Shown one piece after another: positions 62,588 through 64,000 of a DNA stretch of 64,000 bases. The stretch is taken from contig SVLY01000004.1 of NCBI GenBank assembly GCA_015067715.1, forward strand, positions 1 through 64,000, written 5' to 3'. The stretch's first letter is position 1, and each line of letters starts with the position of its first letter. The stretch comes from Oscillospiraceae bacterium (lineage in GTDB: Bacteria > Bacillota > Clostridia > Oscillospirales > QAMX01). Below the pieces are notes generated by a model. It did not search any database. It was not told where the DNA came from and saw only the letters and a program-made list of their open reading frames with translations. Made by a program: the position numbers and the translations under genes.

Positions 62588-63316
62588 TCAGTTGAATTCC
62601 GTGAGATGGGGCCGAAACCTCTGGGGTACGAACTGCGCCTGGAGCTTTTTGTTCCGCCGCCAGGGTATTGCGACCGCATCAAAGTACCCCTTCCACAGCT
62701 TTCCGAATTCCGACCGATCCCGGAGCTTCAGCTCAAGAACGGCCCTGTCCTCAGAGATATACCAACGCTCCCTGTCCCATATAAGGCTTTTTTTGAACCG
62801 AAGATCCCGGATAATGAAAAACTGGGAGGAAAACCTTGCGGAAAAATGGTTGCCAAGCATGGGCAGAATATCGTAGGCAGGCTCGATGTCCGCAACGTAG
62901 ACGGGCGGAGCTTCGCTCACCTTCATGAAACGTACGAACTGCTGGAATCTGTGCACCTCAAGCCCCACTCTGTCCGATGCTTCGCACACCCTTTTCACAC
63001 ACTGAACGCTTCTGTCCCCAAGGGGGCTTTTCCCGTCGGCAATGGCCTTGCGGATAAGGGCGAGAACGGCGTCGTCAATACTGTCCTCCCCGGTGAGCCA
63101 GGCCTTATAGGCGTGACGGGATATACCCAGCTTACAAAGCCTGTTCTGCACCCTTTCGGCGTGGGCCGCGTCGGTCTGCACCATAACGCACTCCCCAAGG
63201 GGCACTCCCCCGCTTTCCCTGTAGAGCATGGCGCTGTTTTCGATTTTACGGGCATAGGCAAGAAACACGGCGGAGAGAAAACCGTCGTAAGTACCGTCGT
63301 AAACGAGAGATATCAT
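62588..63316 (-). CDS. Putative DNA repair/metabolism protein (TIGR03915, DUF4130)
   Basis: 242 aa. Starts ISLVYDGTYDGFLSAVFLAY, then a helical region and the C-terminal WKGYFDAVAIPWRRNKKLQAQFVPQRFRPHL typical of DUF4130. The related domain occurs next to uracil-DNA glycosylase modules. It overlaps the radical SAM partner by 4 nt, and the two genes recur together in many bacteria. Confidence 0.88.
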   Translation of the reverse strand: MISLVYDGTYDGFLSAVFLAYARKIENSAMLYRESGGVPLGECVMVQTDAAHAERVQNRLCKLGISRHAYKAWLTGEDSIDDAVLALIRKAIADGKSPLGDRSVQCVKRVCEASDRVGLEVHRFQQFVRFMKVSEAPPVYVADIEPAYDILPMLGNHFSARFSSQFFIIRDLRFKKSLIWDRERWYISEDRAVLELKLRDRSEFGKLWKGYFDAVAIPWRRNKKLQAQFVPQRFRPHLTEFN

Positions 63317-64000
63317 CCTCTTACCCCCTCCGGAAGAGCCCCTACGGGCATTATTATCTGAGGCATATACTGATCCAAAGTCATCTGTGCTGCCTCCATG
63401 GCGTCGTCTGAGAGCCGGGAACGGAGCATTGCAGGGTCGTGGCGCTTAAAGCCGTAGAACTTCCCGCCAAAGCAGGTAAAAAACGCCGCGCGCCTGGTCA
63501 CGGCACCAAGCCGTCTAAGGTCGTCTATGTCCAGCTTCCGCGACCGCCGGGCGGAGATTATTCGCCTTGCGCTTTTAACGCCAATGCCCGGCACTCTCAG
63601 CAGAGCTTCGTAGGGCGCGGAATTCACGTCCACGGGAAAAAGCTCCGGATGGCGCACGGCCCAGGCGCACTTGGGGTCAAGCTCAAGGTCAAGACTCTCC
63701 CCCTCCTCGGTTATCTCCGTGGCTGTAAAGCCGTAAAACCGCATGAGCCAGTCTGCCTGATAGAGCCTGTGCTCACGCTTCAGGGGCGCTTTCACCTCCG
63801 GCCCGGGCAACGCCGGGTGGATTCCCACGGGAACGTAGGCGCTGAAATAGACGCGCTTCATGCTGTAACGTCCGTAAAGAGCAGAGCTGAGAGTGAGTAT
63901 ACGCCTGTCGCTGTCGCCCGTTGCGCCCACGATCATCTGGGTGCTCTGACCCGCCGGAGCAAAGAGGGGCGCCGACCGAAAGGCAAGCCGCTCTTCCCGG
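63313..64000 (-). CDS. Putative DNA modification/repair radical SAM protein (TIGR03916), 5' end off the window
   Basis: C-terminal part of a radical SAM protein that continues past base 64000. The frame before the ORF-track start is open: LFAPAGQSTQ then MIVGATGDSDRRI, so 63936 is not the true start. The visible end has a helix-hairpin-helix (LRVPGIGVKSARRIISARR), a DNA-binding fold. The 4Fe-4S cysteines are outside the window. It is coupled to the TIGR03915 gene. Confidence 0.9.
   Translation of the reverse strand, partial: REERLAFRSAPLFAPAGQSTQMIVGATGDSDRRILTLSSALYGRYSMKRVYFSAYVPVGIHPALPGPEVKAPLKREHRLYQADWLMRFYGFTATEITEEGESLDLELDPKCAWAVRHPELFPVDVNSAPYEALLRVPGIGVKSARRIISARRSRKLDIDDLRRLGAVTRRAAFFTCFGGKFYGFKRHDPAMLRSRLSDDAMEAAQMTLDQYMPQIIMPVGALPEGVRG

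Noticed and set aside
1-64000. CRISPR arrays, tRNA or rRNA genes, prophage
   Set aside because: I looked in the gaps for regular spaced repeats, cloverleaf sequences and phage gene sets and saw none.

Overview
The window looks like a chromosome segment from a spore-forming Firmicute of the class Clostridia, probably an Oscillospiraceae-type gut or anaerobe lineage. The reasons are the gene order tig-clpP-clpX-lon, a T-box leader on ileS, an FMN riboswitch on ribU, a cdaA-cdaR pair, the sporulation regulator spoIIID, and a very small ORF that matches SpoVM. Most genes are ordinary chromosomal genes. I saw no rRNA, tRNA, CRISPR array, prophage or intact insertion sequence.

Layout. 1-5.4 kb (minus) is the protein quality-control block tig, clpP, clpX and lon (cut by the left edge). 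5.5-8.7 kb holds the hidden spoVM-like ORF, a DUF6873-like protein, and an FtsX/MacB-type permease with its adaptor but no ATPase. 8.7-14.7 kb is mixed: a small Cys-rich ORF, a Cof-type HAD phosphatase, a Gfo/Idh/MocA oxidoreductase, a Xer-type recombinase, a zinc-ribbon membrane protein, a DnaJ-domain membrane protein, and the FMN-riboswitch/ribU unit. 14.8-20.8 kb (minus) is a long co-directional run rplS, lepB, ylqF, rnhB, yraN, dipeptidase, thrC, phosphoesterase. 21-24.9 kb encodes three exported proteins (LRR lipoprotein, beta-propeller lipoprotein with a Thr-rich linker, phosphodiester-glycosidase-like protein).

25-34.9 kb has a HAD hydrolase, pcrA, a radical SAM activase-like protein, mscL, a two-component system and a YfhO-like membrane protein. 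35.1-38.6 kb is ileS with its T-box leader. 38.6-44.2 kb has a heterodimeric ABC exporter, spoIIID and a MATE transporter. 44.25-44.83 kb is an AT-richer, gene-poor stretch with a promoter, short ORFs and a long perfect hairpin. 44.8-48.6 kb contains a B12-binding/radical SAM protein fused to DUF2344, an M50 protease and small proteins.

48.7-54.4 kb has a solute-binding-type lipoprotein whose two lobes appear in swapped order, a beta-helix lipoprotein, and a complete polar amino-acid ABC importer. 54.5-58.5 kb has a lipid kinase, an RsiV/PdaC-like membrane protein, rlmD and a MarR regulator. 58.6-64 kb has cdaA-cdaR with an FAD-dependent dehydrogenase, and a two-gene DNA-repair-type pair that runs off the right edge.

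The most interesting items are the short spoVM-like ORF missed by the ORF track, the apparent circular permutation of a solute-binding fold, and the unexplained element at 44.3-44.8 kb. Start codons were often moved inward from the ORF track using ribosome binding sites. Family names come from motif recognition only; no database search was run.
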